Shown one piece after another: positions 1-6,044 of a DNA stretch of 18,178 nucleotides. Within the stretch, counting starts at the first letter, position 1; every line of letters begins with the position of its first letter. This DNA comes from UBA4717 sp002404395 (GTDB lineage: Bacteria > Bacillota > Clostridia > Oscillospirales > CAG-272): the NCBI GenBank assembly GCA_937902275.1, contig CALFNW010000134.1:1-18178 (forward strand), read 5' to 3'. Made by a program: the position numbers and the translations under genes. A model generated the notes under the pieces. It was not told where the DNA came from. It saw nothing but the letters and a program-made list of their open reading frames with translations, and searched no databases.

Positions 1-282
1 GTCAGCCTGGAGCAGCGCACGTGCAACTCCGTGACGGATCGCGCCTGCCTGTCCGGAAAGTCCGCCGCCGCGAACGGTGCAGATAATATCAAACTTGCCG
101 GCAGTGTTGGTCACGCCGAAAGGCTGATTAACGATGAGCTTGAGGGTTTCAAGACCAAAGTATTCGTCAATATTCTTGCCGTTGATTACGATATCGCCTG
201 TTCCGGGAACGAGACGCACGCGGGCAACAGAGCTTTTTCTTCTACCGGTACCGTAGAAGTAAGGTTTAGCACTTGTATACAT
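1..282 (-). CDS. rpsI: 30S ribosomal protein S9 (3' part beyond window)
   Basis: Ribosomal protein S9 is a small-subunit head protein whose C-terminal tail reaches towards the P-site tRNA. The first 94 codons are present and run off the left edge, so the basic C-terminal tail (family length about 130 residues) is missing. Visible family hallmarks are the N-terminal YGTGRRKSSVARV block, the GxGxIxINGK-type segment (GTGDIVINGKN) and the GGGLSGQAGAIRHGVARAL segment. The ATG at 280-282 is preceded by the purine-rich SD AGGAAAGGAAG. It lies 24 bases after the rplM stop, in the conserved rplM-rpsI order, so the two are almost certainly co-transcribed from the promoter at 841-869. Confidence 0.97.
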   Translation of the reverse strand, partial: MYTSAKPYFYGTGRRKSSVARVRLVPGTGDIVINGKNIDEYFGLETLKLIVNQPFGVTNTAGKFDIICTVRGGGLSGQAGAIRHGVARALLQAD

Positions 283-306
283 GTTTTAAATCTTCCTTTC
301 CTGAAA

Positions 307-732
307 TCAGCCGAGAACTTCGGGCTTCTGAGCCTGATGCTCGTGTTCTGCACCTGCATATACCTTCAAACGGTTGAAAGCCGAGGCGCCGAGAGTGTTG
401 TGGGGAAGCATACCCTTGACCGCAAGCTCCATAGCCTTTTCGGGCTTTGTAGCCATAAGAGTGCTGTACTGTACTTCCTTGAGTCCGCCGATGTAGCCGG
501 AATGGTGGCGGTAGTACTTCTGTTCAAGCTTCTTACCGGTCAGAATTGCCTTGGAAGCGTTGATAATGATAACAAATTCACCGCAGTCAACATGAGGTGT
601 GAATTCGGGTCTGTGCTTACCTCTTAAAATGGTAGCGGCAAGAGCAGCGGTTCTGCCGAGGGGCTTATCGGCTGCATCAATCACATACCATTTACGTTCG
701 AGGGTTTCTTTTTTTGCCATGAATGTAGACAT
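307..732 (-). CDS. rplM: 50S ribosomal protein L13
   Basis: L13 is an early-assembly large-subunit protein that binds 23S rRNA. The 141-residue product matches the family's usual length of about 142-145. Recognisable segments are ERKWYVIDAADKPLGRTAA near the N-terminus, the LRGKHRPEFTPHVDCGEFVIIINASK core, the YYRHHSGYIGG motif and the MLPHNTLGASAFNRLKVYAGAEHEHQAQKP C-terminal block, the last two given here only as family landmarks. The ATG at 730-732 is chosen because GGAGG stands 8 bases upstream; an internal ATG four codons later (MAKKETLE) is the less likely start. It is first gene of an rplM-rpsI operon behind a consensus promoter and a hairpin leader, which could serve ribosomal-protein autoregulation. 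Confidence 0.97.
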   Translation of the reverse strand: MSTFMAKKETLERKWYVIDAADKPLGRTAALAATILRGKHRPEFTPHVDCGEFVIIINASKAILTGKKLEQKYYRHHSGYIGGLKEVQYSTLMATKPEKAMELAVKGMLPHNTLGASAFNRLKVYAGAEHEHQAQKPEVLG

Positions 733-775
733 TTAAGTATCCTCCGTAAATTTTGAAAGAATCATCAACCGTTCA

Positions 776-818
776 AAATTCCGAGAACTGACGCCGAAAA
801 TCGGCGATATCGGAATTT
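776..818 (-). promoter_or_regulatory. Structured 5' leader of rplM (candidate L13 leader)
   Basis: Between the promoter and the rplM SD the transcript folds into a two-part stem-loop. The outer stem is AAATTCCGA (810-818 on this strand) with TCGGAATTT (776-784), 9 perfect pairs. The inner stem is CGCCGA (801-806) with TCGGCG (792-797) around a 3-base loop, and an asymmetric internal loop separates the two. Leaders binding L13 are known in Firmicutes (Rfam L13_leader), and position and general shape fit, but I could not match the family's conserved bases from memory. Confidence 0.55.
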
Positions 819-840
819 GTCCGTCGAATCAAGCTTTTAC

Positions 841-869
841 ATTATAGCACTCGGAAGCGGTTATGTCAA
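841..869 (-). promoter_or_regulatory. Consensus sigma-A promoter of rplM-rpsI
   Basis: On the minus strand the sequence holds TTGACA (864-869), exactly 17 bases, then TATAAT (841-846), a 12/12 match to the sigma-70/sigma-A consensus at ideal spacing. Transcription should start near 834, giving an untranslated leader of about 100 bases before rplM. So strong a promoter suits a ribosomal-protein operon. Confidence 0.93.
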
Positions 870-1111
870 TAGTTTTCGGAAACTTTTTTCGATTATTTCA
901 AGTTTGCTCCGAACGATCTCTCTTATGCTCGCTTTTTCTCGCGTTTTCTCTTGAATTCAAAGCTTCAACTGAAAAGCTGCGGTAAAAATTTCTGATGTCC
1001 GGGATTTGCAAAGCAAAGCGCGCAGACGAAAAACGCGGTCGAAAAACTTGCGTTTTTTTATCCGCTAAGCGTTCCTTATTGTAAAAGTGCGGTAAAATTT
1101 TACTTTTAATA
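870..1111. other. Non-coding divergent intergenic stretch with an imperfect direct repeat
   Basis: No convincing gene lies between the rplM promoter and the promoter of the HAD gene. Two copies of an A/T-rich string, AAAAG(C)TGCGGTAAAA(A)TTT, occur at about 972-991 and 1083-1100 and differ mainly by two single-base indels. A weak stem, AAAAACGC (1029-1036) with GCGTTTTT (1050-1057) followed by T residues, could act as a poor rho-independent terminator. The minus-strand frame through 898-1167 has low-complexity composition, no ribosome binding site and runs into both flanking promoters, so I do not call it a gene. Confidence 0.5.
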
Positions 1112-1140
1112 TGTACATTTTCAAAAAAACATGTTATAAT
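1112..1140 (+). promoter_or_regulatory. Extended -10 promoter for the HAD phosphatase gene
   Basis: TATAAT at 1135-1140 is preceded by TGT (1132-1134), giving the extended -10 pattern TGnTATAAT. A weak -35, TGTACA (4/6), lies at 1112-1117 with 17-base spacing. Initiation near 1147 leaves a leader of about 50 bases before the ATG at 1197. That leader holds a 6-bp GC hairpin (GCCGCC 1170-1175, GGCGGC 1179-1184) directly before the SD. Confidence 0.7.
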
Positions 1141-1196
1141 CAAGAGCAGTATCAAATATGCAACCATGCGCCGCCTACGGCGGCAGGGAATATCCT

Positions 1197-2006
1197 ATGA
1201 ATGTATCACTTGAACCGCTTCACAGCAAAAAAGCTTTTATCTGCGACATGGACGGTGTGATCTATCACGGCAACCGTCTCCTGCCCGGAGTACATGAATT
1301 CATCAATTGGATCAACGAAAACAATAAAGATTTTCTTTTCCTTACCAACTCAAGCGAACGCTCACCGCGTGAGCTGGCTCAGAAGCTCGCACGCATGGGT
1401 ATCGATATTCCGGAAAGATGCTTTTATACGAGCGCGCTCGCTACCGCTTCGTTTCTTGCAACTCAATGTCCGGGCGGAAGCGTTTATGTAATAGGCGAAC
1501 CGGGACTTGCAAACGCACTTTACGAAAAAGGCTTTACAATGAATGATTTCAACCCCGATTATGTGGTGCTTGGCGAGACCGGCTCATATAACTATTCACA
1601 GATCGAAAAAGCCGTGCGGCTCGTGCTCAAAGGCGCAAAGCTCATAGGCACCAACAGCGATCTTTCAGGTCCCTCCGAAAACGGATTGGTGCCCGCCTGC
1701 CGCGCGCTGATCTCTCCGATCGAGCTGACCACCGGCAAAAAGGCGTATTTCATCGGCAAGCCGAATCCGCTTATAATGCGTCATGCGCTCAAAAGTCTCG
1801 GCTGTCACCGCGAGGAGGCGGCGCTTATCGGCGACCGCATGGATACCGACGTCATAGCCGGCATAGAAAGCGAGCTTGACACGGTGCTCGTTCTTTCCGG
1901 ATGTTCGACTGTCGATATCGTTAAAAGCTTCCCGTACCGTCCGAAGTATATACTTGACGGCGTGGGCGACATTATAAAAGACGAGGCGGAAATGCCCGAA
2001 ATCTGA
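1197..2006 (+). CDS. HAD-IIA family sugar/nucleotide phosphatase (NagD-like)
   Basis: This is a predicted cytoplasmic Mg-dependent phosphohydrolase of haloacid dehalogenase subfamily IIA (NagD/AraL/PGP type), acting on small sugar phosphates or nucleotides; the substrate cannot be read from sequence. Of 269 residues, motif I is CDMDGVIYHG with nucleophile D17 and acid/base D19. Motif II is LTNSS around T50, motif III is GKPNP with K188, and motif IV is IGDRMDTD with D213 and D217. A large C2-type cap lies between motifs II and III, as expected. ATG 1197 is preferred over an in-frame ATG at 1158, which would sit only about 11 bases after the predicted transcription start and lacks an SD; AGGGA stands at 1185-1189 before 1197. 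The S1-domain gene follows 83 bases downstream with no terminator between. Confidence 0.9.
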   Translation: MNVSLEPLHSKKAFICDMDGVIYHGNRLLPGVHEFINWINENNKDFLFLTNSSERSPRELAQKLARMGIDIPERCFYTSALATASFLATQCPGGSVYVIGEPGLANALYEKGFTMNDFNPDYVVLGETGSYNYSQIEKAVRLVLKGAKLIGTNSDLSGPSENGLVPACRALISPIELTTGKKAYFIGKPNPLIMRHALKSLGCHREEAALIGDRMDTDVIAGIESELDTVLVLSGCSTVDIVKSFPYRPKYILDGVGDIIKDEAEMPEI

Positions 2007-2027
2007 CTTTGACCGAATACTTTTACT

Positions 2028-2082
2028 CCCTCCGTAATATGATGTAGTGTTCCGCAAAGGACGGACATTATATAACGGAGGG
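2028..2082 (+). promoter_or_regulatory. Long stem-loop that sequesters the SD of the S1-domain gene
   Basis: CCCTCCGT (2028-2035) is perfectly complementary to ACGGAGGG (2075-2082), which contains the SD of the next gene. After one A/A mismatch the stem continues for nine more pairs, one of them G-U (2037-2045 with 2065-2073), and closes over a small apical hairpin (TCC 2051-2053, GGA 2059-2061). The result is a 55-base, 17-pair structure in which the ribosome binding site is fully paired. It could switch translation of the downstream gene on and off; the trigger is unknown. There is no T run after it, so it is not a terminator. Confidence 0.75.
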
Positions 2083-2089
2083 TAAATTT

Positions 2090-3037
2090 ATGCTTGCAAA
2101 TCAATATCTGCCTGAGGGCTATTATCTTGAAAATGCGGAAAACAGAGAATATTTATCGGGACTTGCCGCGCTTGAGCGGGCAATGAACGAGGGAAAGATT
2201 CTCGAAGCTCCGGCGGTGCGCTGCGGGAGCGACTTAACTTTGACGGTCGAACTCGGCGGATATTTCGGATATATCAAAAAAGAGGAGTCAACGCTGACAT
2301 ACGAAGATGACGCGGTCAAGGACATTGCCGTGATCACCCGTGTCGGAAAGCCCGTTTGCTTCAAGGTCATTTCGATCGAACGCGACAGTTACGGAGAACC
2401 TAAAATAATGCTCAGCCGACGCGCGGCGCAGCTTGAGTGCACCGAGAATTATCTTTCAACGCTCATTCCCGGAGATATTATTCCGGCGAGAGTGACCCAT
2501 CTTGAACAGTTCGGCGCGTTTGTCGATATAGGCTGCGGCGTAATTTCACTTTTGTCGATAGATTGTATGTCGGTTTCGCGTATCTCGCATCCGAAAGATC
2601 GCTTTTCAATAGGAATGGACATAAGATGTATAATCCGCAAGAACGAGGAGTCCGGCAGACGAATTTATGTGTCGCACAAAGAATTGCTCGGCACCTGGCG
2701 TGAAAACGCCGAAAATTTCTGCGTCGGTCAGACCGTGACCGGGGTGGTACGCAGTATCGAGGAATACGGAATATTCATAGAGTTGTCTCCGAATCTCGCC
2801 GGCCTTGCCGAATACAAAGAAGATATTACTGTAGGTCAGTCGGCGGCGGTATTCATAAAGAATATAATTCCCGAACGAATGAAAATCAAGCTTGTAATAA
2901 TCGATACATATAAAGGGCTGAAGCCGTCGCCGGGCTGCCGTTTCAGATATTACGTCGGAAACGACGTAACTCATATTTCGGATTGGAAATATTCGCCGAA
3001 TGAGAGCAATAAATGCATAGAAACTATGTTTGACTGA
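2090..3037 (+). CDS. S1 RNA-binding domain protein
   Basis: A 315-residue cytoplasmic protein made mainly of OB-fold S1 domains, which bind single-stranded RNA. The clearest domain is about residues 126-198, beginning PGDIIPARVTHLEQFGAFVDIG and ending in the typical VSHKELLG. A second is about 211-272, with VGQTVTGVVRSIEEYGIFIELSPNLAGLAE. Residues about 38-110 look like a diverged S1 domain (VELGGYFGYI to IMLSRRAA). It is shorter than rpsA-type S1 (about 390-560 residues) and resembles the small S1/RpsA-like proteins of Clostridia; I do not assign a symbol. GGAGGG (2077-2082) lies 7 bases before the ATG and is buried in the hairpin at 2028-2082, suggesting translational control, possibly by the product itself. 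It may be co-transcribed with the HAD gene upstream. Confidence 0.85.
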   Translation: MLANQYLPEGYYLENAENREYLSGLAALERAMNEGKILEAPAVRCGSDLTLTVELGGYFGYIKKEESTLTYEDDAVKDIAVITRVGKPVCFKVISIERDSYGEPKIMLSRRAAQLECTENYLSTLIPGDIIPARVTHLEQFGAFVDIGCGVISLLSIDCMSVSRISHPKDRFSIGMDIRCIIRKNEESGRRIYVSHKELLGTWRENAENFCVGQTVTGVVRSIEEYGIFIELSPNLAGLAEYKEDITVGQSAAVFIKNIIPERMKIKLVIIDTYKGLKPSPGCRFRYYVGNDVTHISDWKYSPNESNKCIETMFD

Positions 3038-3056
3038 CAAAATTAACGAATAACTA

Positions 3057-3085
3057 TTGATTTTTTGTCGAATATTGTGTATAAT
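3057..3085 (+). promoter_or_regulatory. Promoter of the cytidylate-kinase-like gene
   Basis: TTGATT (3057-3062), 17 bases, TATAAT (3080-3085). Initiation would fall near 3092, which excludes the in-frame ATG codons at 3084 and 3090 as starts and leaves a short leader before the TTG at 3114. Confidence 0.75.
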
Positions 3086-3113
3086 GAGTATGAAAGCGAA
3101 GGGAGGTATCGCA

Positions 3114-3746
3114 TTGAAGAACAAGACGGTAATAACAATAGGCAGACAGTACGGAAGCGGCGGACGTGAAATAGGAAAGAAAATATCCGAAATACTCGGC
3201 ATAGGCTACTATGACGATGAACTTATTTCGCTTGCCGCAAAGAACAGCGGCATGAATCAGGATACGCTGTCCGATGTTGACGAAAAAGCTACGAACAGCT
3301 TACTTTACACACTTGCAATGGGCGGATCGCTTTTCGGCGGAAACGCCGCTATCGCTTACGAGATGCCTATAAACGATAAACTCTATATTGCACAATCCGA
3401 CGTTATAAAAAGCCTTGCCGCCAAAGAATCCTGCGTGATAATCGGCCGTTGCGCGGATTACGTGCTCAGAGACAATCCGCATACGGTAAATCTGTTTATT
3501 TATGCAGATATTCAAAAAAGAGCCGTAAGAGTGGCGGGACGCCGCGGGATAACCGAAGCGAAAGCGAAAGATATTATTATCAAGACCGATAAACAGCGCG
3601 CGAATTATTATAACTATTACACAAGCCTGAAGTGGGGGCGTATTGAAAACTACGATCTCTGCATCGACAGCGGCAGAATCGGCTGTGACAAGGCAGCTGA
3701 GGTCATTGCCGAATATGTGAGCAGGATCGAAAGTACGATCGACTGA
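3114..3746 (+). CDS. Cytidylate kinase-like family protein
   Basis: A 210-residue P-loop NTPase-fold protein of the cytidylate-kinase-like family (PF13189), common in Clostridia and without an established substrate. The nucleotide-binding region is ITIGRQYGSGGREIGKKI (residues 8-24), where the usual GKS/GKT lysine of a Walker A motif is replaced, as is typical of this family and unlike true Cmk. Other landmarks are IGYYDDELI (30-38), the CVIIGRCADYVLRD block (107-120) that parallels the CMP-binding side, and a C-terminal YDLCIDSGRIG segment. The start is taken as TTG 3114, because GGGAGG (3101-3106) lies 7 bases before it and the protein then begins directly at the first beta strand. Own promoter at 3057-3085, terminator at 3771-3823. 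Confidence 0.88.
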   Translation: MKNKTVITIGRQYGSGGREIGKKISEILGIGYYDDELISLAAKNSGMNQDTLSDVDEKATNSLLYTLAMGGSLFGGNAAIAYEMPINDKLYIAQSDVIKSLAAKESCVIIGRCADYVLRDNPHTVNLFIYADIQKRAVRVAGRRGITEAKAKDIIIKTDKQRANYYNYYTSLKWGRIENYDLCIDSGRIGCDKAAEVIAEYVSRIESTID

Positions 3747-3770
3747 ATCGGCTGACGGCAAATTAACTCA

Positions 3771-3823
3771 ATACCCATTGAACGGACTCAAAATGAAAGT
3801 CGCGGTTCAATGGGTATTTTTTT
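3771..3823 (+). terminator. Rho-independent terminator
   Basis: A 13-bp perfect stem, ATACCCATTGAAC (3771-3783) with GTTCAATGGGTAT (3805-3817), 21-base loop, followed by seven T residues (3817-3823). It ends the plus-strand run at the convergent junction with the AraC-type gene, whose stop codon it touches. The minus strand has no T run after the stem, so it looks one-directional. Confidence 0.92.
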
Positions 3824-4652
3824 ATAATTTGCAATAACCGCGCGGTGTTGTGCCGGTAGTCGCTTTGAACACTCTGAAAAAGTTTGACGTATCGCCGAAG
3901 CCGCAGGCATCGGCGATCTCGTCGATCACCGCGCCGTCAAGCAAAAGTGCCTTGGCGCGTTCAACACGAAGCGAAGTGATATGCTTTGAAAGTGTTGTGC
4001 CGACTGCTTTTTTGAAGTCGGTCATAAGCTTTGTGCGGCTGACGTAAAACTGTTCGGCAATTTCTGCCGCCGTCATTGATGATGCAAAATTTTCCGAGAT
4101 ATATCTCAGAACCGCACAAATGTAATTTTCGGCTTCAAGCGCAAAATCGCTTTCAAGTTTATCGCACTGCGCGCTTATAAGATTGAGTACCAATCCCGCA
4201 CACATTCGATCACGGTCGGTTTTAATTTCTTTGCCGAGGACATTTTCTGGCGTTTCTATCAGCTCAAGTAACATCTCAACACGTTTTACACATTCTTCGT
4301 TCAGCGCAACGACTGTGCCTCGTCCGTTCGCGCCGAACAGCGCGTCCGAATATTTGTTCAATTCGGGAAATTCTTTCTGAGCCGTCAAAGATATCAAAAG
4401 ATTTTTTCGTCGGTACAATTTATTGTTACTGCCGAAAATGAAGTGATCGACAAACGGCGGGGACATAATTACACAGCCGGCGCCTGCCTTATATGTTCCG
4501 GATTCAAGCATGACGGTCATATCTCCGTCAAGTATCAGACTGAGCTCGTAATAGTCATGACAATGAAAATCCTGCATTCTTCCACCGTCGGAATTTTGAT
4601 ATGTATCGGCGCTGATAAGCTTGCCGGACATTCCGAAGCTTGGATTTTTCAT
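3822..4652 (-). CDS. AraC family transcriptional regulator
   Basis: A 276-residue regulator with an N-terminal cupin sensor domain (about 1-160; HCHDYYELSLILDGDMTV with H30 and H32, then a PPFVDHF strand) and a C-terminal double helix-turn-helix (about 175-276). Helix-turn-helix 1 is MTAAEIAEQFYVSRTKLMTDFKK (193-215) and 2 is VIDEIADACGFGDTSNFFRVFKATTGTTPRGY, the AraC/XylS signature, both cited here as landmarks. Such cupin-type members usually sense sugars or related small molecules. The ATG at 4650-4652 follows AAAGGAAAG. It is divergent from the isomerase/epimerase gene over a 175-base promoter region, so that gene is its most likely target; ligand unknown. Confidence 0.93.
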   Translation of the reverse strand: MKNPSFGMSGKLISADTYQNSDGGRMQDFHCHDYYELSLILDGDMTVMLESGTYKAGAGCVIMSPPFVDHFIFGSNNKLYRRKNLLISLTAQKEFPELNKYSDALFGANGRGTVVALNEECVKRVEMLLELIETPENVLGKEIKTDRDRMCAGLVLNLISAQCDKLESDFALEAENYICAVLRYISENFASSMTAAEIAEQFYVSRTKLMTDFKKAVGTTLSKHITSLRVERAKALLLDGAVIDEIADACGFGDTSNFFRVFKATTGTTPRGYCKL

Positions 4653-4703
4653 GTTCTTTCCTTTGCCGTGCGCGGCTTCATCAAATAATTGTGCGTATGC
4701 GTC

Positions 4704-4732
4704 ATTATATCATTGTTTTGAACGATTTGCAA
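4704..4732 (-). promoter_or_regulatory. Promoter of the AraC-type gene
   Basis: On the minus strand TTGCAA (4727-4732), 17 bases, TATAAT (4704-4709). The transcript would start near 4697 and carry a leader of about 45 bases. Confidence 0.75.
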
Positions 4733-4752
4733 GTTTTTTCGGCAAAACGATA

Positions 4753-4782
4753 TTGAATTTTTGGTGAAACACGGTGTAAAAT
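4753..4782 (+). promoter_or_regulatory. Candidate promoter of the isomerase/epimerase gene
   Basis: TTGAAT (4753-4758), 18 bases, TAAAAT (4777-4782). It lies back to back with the AraC promoter. Moderate matches suggest a promoter that may depend on an activator. Confidence 0.6.
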
Positions 4783-4810
4783 TTACTTGTCAAGCGAATT
4801 TTATTACTTG
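4783..4810 (+). promoter_or_regulatory. 21-bp-spaced direct repeat, candidate AraC-type operator
   Basis: TTACTTG occurs at 4783-4789 and again at 4804-4810, exactly 21 bases (two helical turns) apart, in the same orientation. AraC-type proteins typically bind two direct half-sites about 21 bp apart. The first copy overlaps the small palindrome CTTGTCAAG (4786-4794). The pair lies just downstream of the candidate -10 box, so binding there would fit repression, or the true promoter is different from the one I marked. Confidence 0.4.
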
Positions 4811-4827
4811 AAAGGGAGTACAAACAC

Positions 4828-5625
4828 ATGAAATTCGGTGTATGCCTCGGCGGCGTGAGCAGAGAATCGATCGAGCTTGCTTCGGATTCCGGAGCGGATT
4901 TTATTGTTGCAAATTTATATGCGATTTCGGAGTATGAACCCGAAAAGCTCAGAGAAATTATCGATATTTCGCGAAGCTACGGCAAAAAGATCACAGCGAC
5001 CAATGGATTTTTCGGTAAGATGCCGTTTTTTGAAAGCCCTGAGAATTATGAAAAAAGCGCAGATTATGTCAAACGCACTTTTGAGAAAATGGCTTATACA
5101 GACATAAAATTCATGACGCTCGGAAGCGGCGTGCATCGTCACATACCCGACGGAATGGCCAAGGAAGCAGCTGAAGAAAAGTATATCAAACTTTGCAGGG
5201 AAGTCATAGCGCCTGAAGCGGCAAATTACGGATACACGATCGGAATTGAGCATCTGAATAAAAAAGAAGTCAATTACATAAATACCGCGCTTGAAGCATA
5301 CGAGCTTGTCAGAAAGATCGACCGTCCGCAGATAAAAATGCTTGTGGATTACTATCACTTTATGCTTGAAAACGAAGTGTTTGAAGAATTTGAAAAATTC
5401 GGCAGTTGTGTAGCGCATATGCATATTGCCAGTGCCTTAAACGATCGTCATCTTCCGCTTCCCGTAGACGGTGAAGCGGAAAGCTATCGTAAATTCTTCA
5501 AAGCAGTTAAACGCTATGTTGACAGCGATGTTGATATGGCTATCGAAGGCGGGATCCCTGAGCCGAAGGTGCAGAATCTTCGCCACAGCTTCCATTATCT
5601 CAGAAAGCTCCGCAGCGAAAGCTGA
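4828..5625 (+). CDS. Sugar phosphate isomerase/epimerase (xylose isomerase-like TIM barrel)
   Basis: A 265-residue TIM-barrel protein of the AP-endonuclease-2/xylose-isomerase-like family (PF01261), which isomerises or epimerises sugars or related polyols in the cytoplasm using a divalent metal. Expected metal ligands are visible: E141 in GIEHLN, D174 and H177 in LVDYYH, H199 in AHMHIA, and E240 in MAIEGG. The DRHLPLPVDGE segment (206-216) parallels the R-x-x-PGxGE loop of the family. Length is typical. GGGAG lies about 10 bases before the ATG. Substrate cannot be read from sequence. Divergent from the AraC-type gene and followed by its own terminator, so it is a single-gene unit probably controlled by that regulator. 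Confidence 0.88.
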   Translation: MKFGVCLGGVSRESIELASDSGADFIVANLYAISEYEPEKLREIIDISRSYGKKITATNGFFGKMPFFESPENYEKSADYVKRTFEKMAYTDIKFMTLGSGVHRHIPDGMAKEAAEEKYIKLCREVIAPEAANYGYTIGIEHLNKKEVNYINTALEAYELVRKIDRPQIKMLVDYYHFMLENEVFEEFEKFGSCVAHMHIASALNDRHLPLPVDGEAESYRKFFKAVKRYVDSDVDMAIEGGIPEPKVQNLRHSFHYLRKLRSES

Positions 5626-5668
5626 TAACTTTGACTACACGCTATAACACGCTAAATATGATCGCTCC

Positions 5669-5697
5669 ACGGTGCGCCTCACTCGCGCGCCGTTTTG
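5669..5697 (+). terminator. Rho-independent terminator after the isomerase gene
   Basis: A 9-bp GC-rich stem with one G-U pair, ACGGTGCGC (5669-5677) with GCGCGCCGT (5685-5693), 7-base loop, then TTTTG. It lies 44 bases after the stop codon. Confidence 0.8.
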
Positions 5698-5699
5698 TA

Positions 5700-5927
5700 T
5701 TATGAAAGACACGTCATCCATACCACCGACTTCATGACTTTGTAATGACGGGAGTTGGAACACGGATCGTACTCAAGCCGGCACTTAATGAGCATATTGT
5801 TTATGCGCTCAAATAGTCCGCGCTGACCGTAGAGCATAAAGGCACGGAAGAGCTGCACGAAGTTACGCTGAAGGAACTTGTCTGTAGATTCTTGTATTGT
5901 GGCAATTGAATTAAATAAAAATTTAAT
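5700..5927 (-). pseudogene. Headless remnant of an unrecognised protein-coding gene
   Basis: A minus-strand frame is open from 5927 down to a TAA at 5700-5702 and gives a protein-like sequence (ESTDKFLQRNFVQLFRAF, then MLYGQRGLFERINNMLIKC, RLEYDPCSNSRHYKVMKSVV, WMTCLS). It is closed upstream by an in-frame TGA at 5928-5930 and has no credible start: the first ATG (5835-5837) has no SD. Most codons end in C or G, as expected of a once-coding frame. I do not recognise the family; the C-terminus of a transposase or other mobile-element protein is possible but unproven. The upstream break coincides with the A/T palindrome at 5904-5933, as if the gene had been truncated there. It could also be a chance open frame. 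Confidence 0.4.
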
Positions 5928-5933
5928 TCAATT
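5904..5933. repeat. Perfect 13-bp A/T-rich inverted repeat
   Basis: AATTGAATTAAAT (5904-5916) and ATTTAATTCAATT (5921-5933) are perfect inverse copies around AAAA. It has no GC core and no T run, so it is not a terminator. It marks the point where the remnant frame loses its reading frame, consistent with an insertion or deletion scar, or a protein-binding palindrome. Confidence 0.8.
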
Positions 5934-5944
5934 AAGGGAAGCGA

Positions 5945-5986
5945 TTTTGCATTTTAAGGTGAATCCAACGGATTTACGCCACAAAA
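5945..5986. other. Nested stem-loop of unknown role
   Basis: An inner hairpin, GGTGAATCC (5958-5966) with GGATTTACGCC (5970-5980), has nine pairs, a two-base bulge and an AAC loop. It is enclosed by TTTTG (5945-5949) with CAAAA (5982-5986). With the palindrome before it and the terminator after it, this could be part of a small RNA or the end of a decayed element. I found no promoter that would drive it. Confidence 0.4.
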
Positions 5987-5999
5987 CGATTTGGGCGCT

Positions 6000-6044
6000 A
6001 AAAAGCGTCACCGAATGCATTTGCGCATTCGGTGACGCTTTTTT
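6000..6044. terminator. Strong bidirectional terminator
   Basis: A 19-bp perfect stem, 6000-6018 with 6025-6043 (core GCGTCACCGAATGC), 6-base loop ATTTGC, with five A on the left and six T on the right, so it can stop transcription from both sides. On the minus strand it lies about 110 bases after the clpE stop codon and is the likely end of the DUF5711-cvpA-clpE transcript. The 110 bases between show no further gene. Confidence 0.93.

Noticed and set aside
31..627. 198-codon plus-strand frame over rpsI and rplM
   Set aside because: Antisense to two certain ribosomal protein genes; no SD and no recognisable domain.
898..1167. 89-codon minus-strand frame in the divergent spacer
   Set aside because: No SD, A/T-rich low-complexity product, and it overlaps the promoter of the HAD gene.
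1158..1196. In-frame ATG at 1158 as start of the HAD protein
   Set aside because: Only about 11 bases after the predicted transcription start, no SD, and the extra residues are not part of the HAD fold.
2606..3202. 198-codon minus-strand frame with hydrophobic N-terminus
   Set aside because: Antisense to the S1-domain and cytidylate-kinase-like genes and crossing their promoter; a shadow.
3114..3746. True cytidylate kinase (cmk)
   Set aside because: The P-loop lacks the Walker A lysine pattern of Cmk and matches the cytidylate-kinase-like family instead.
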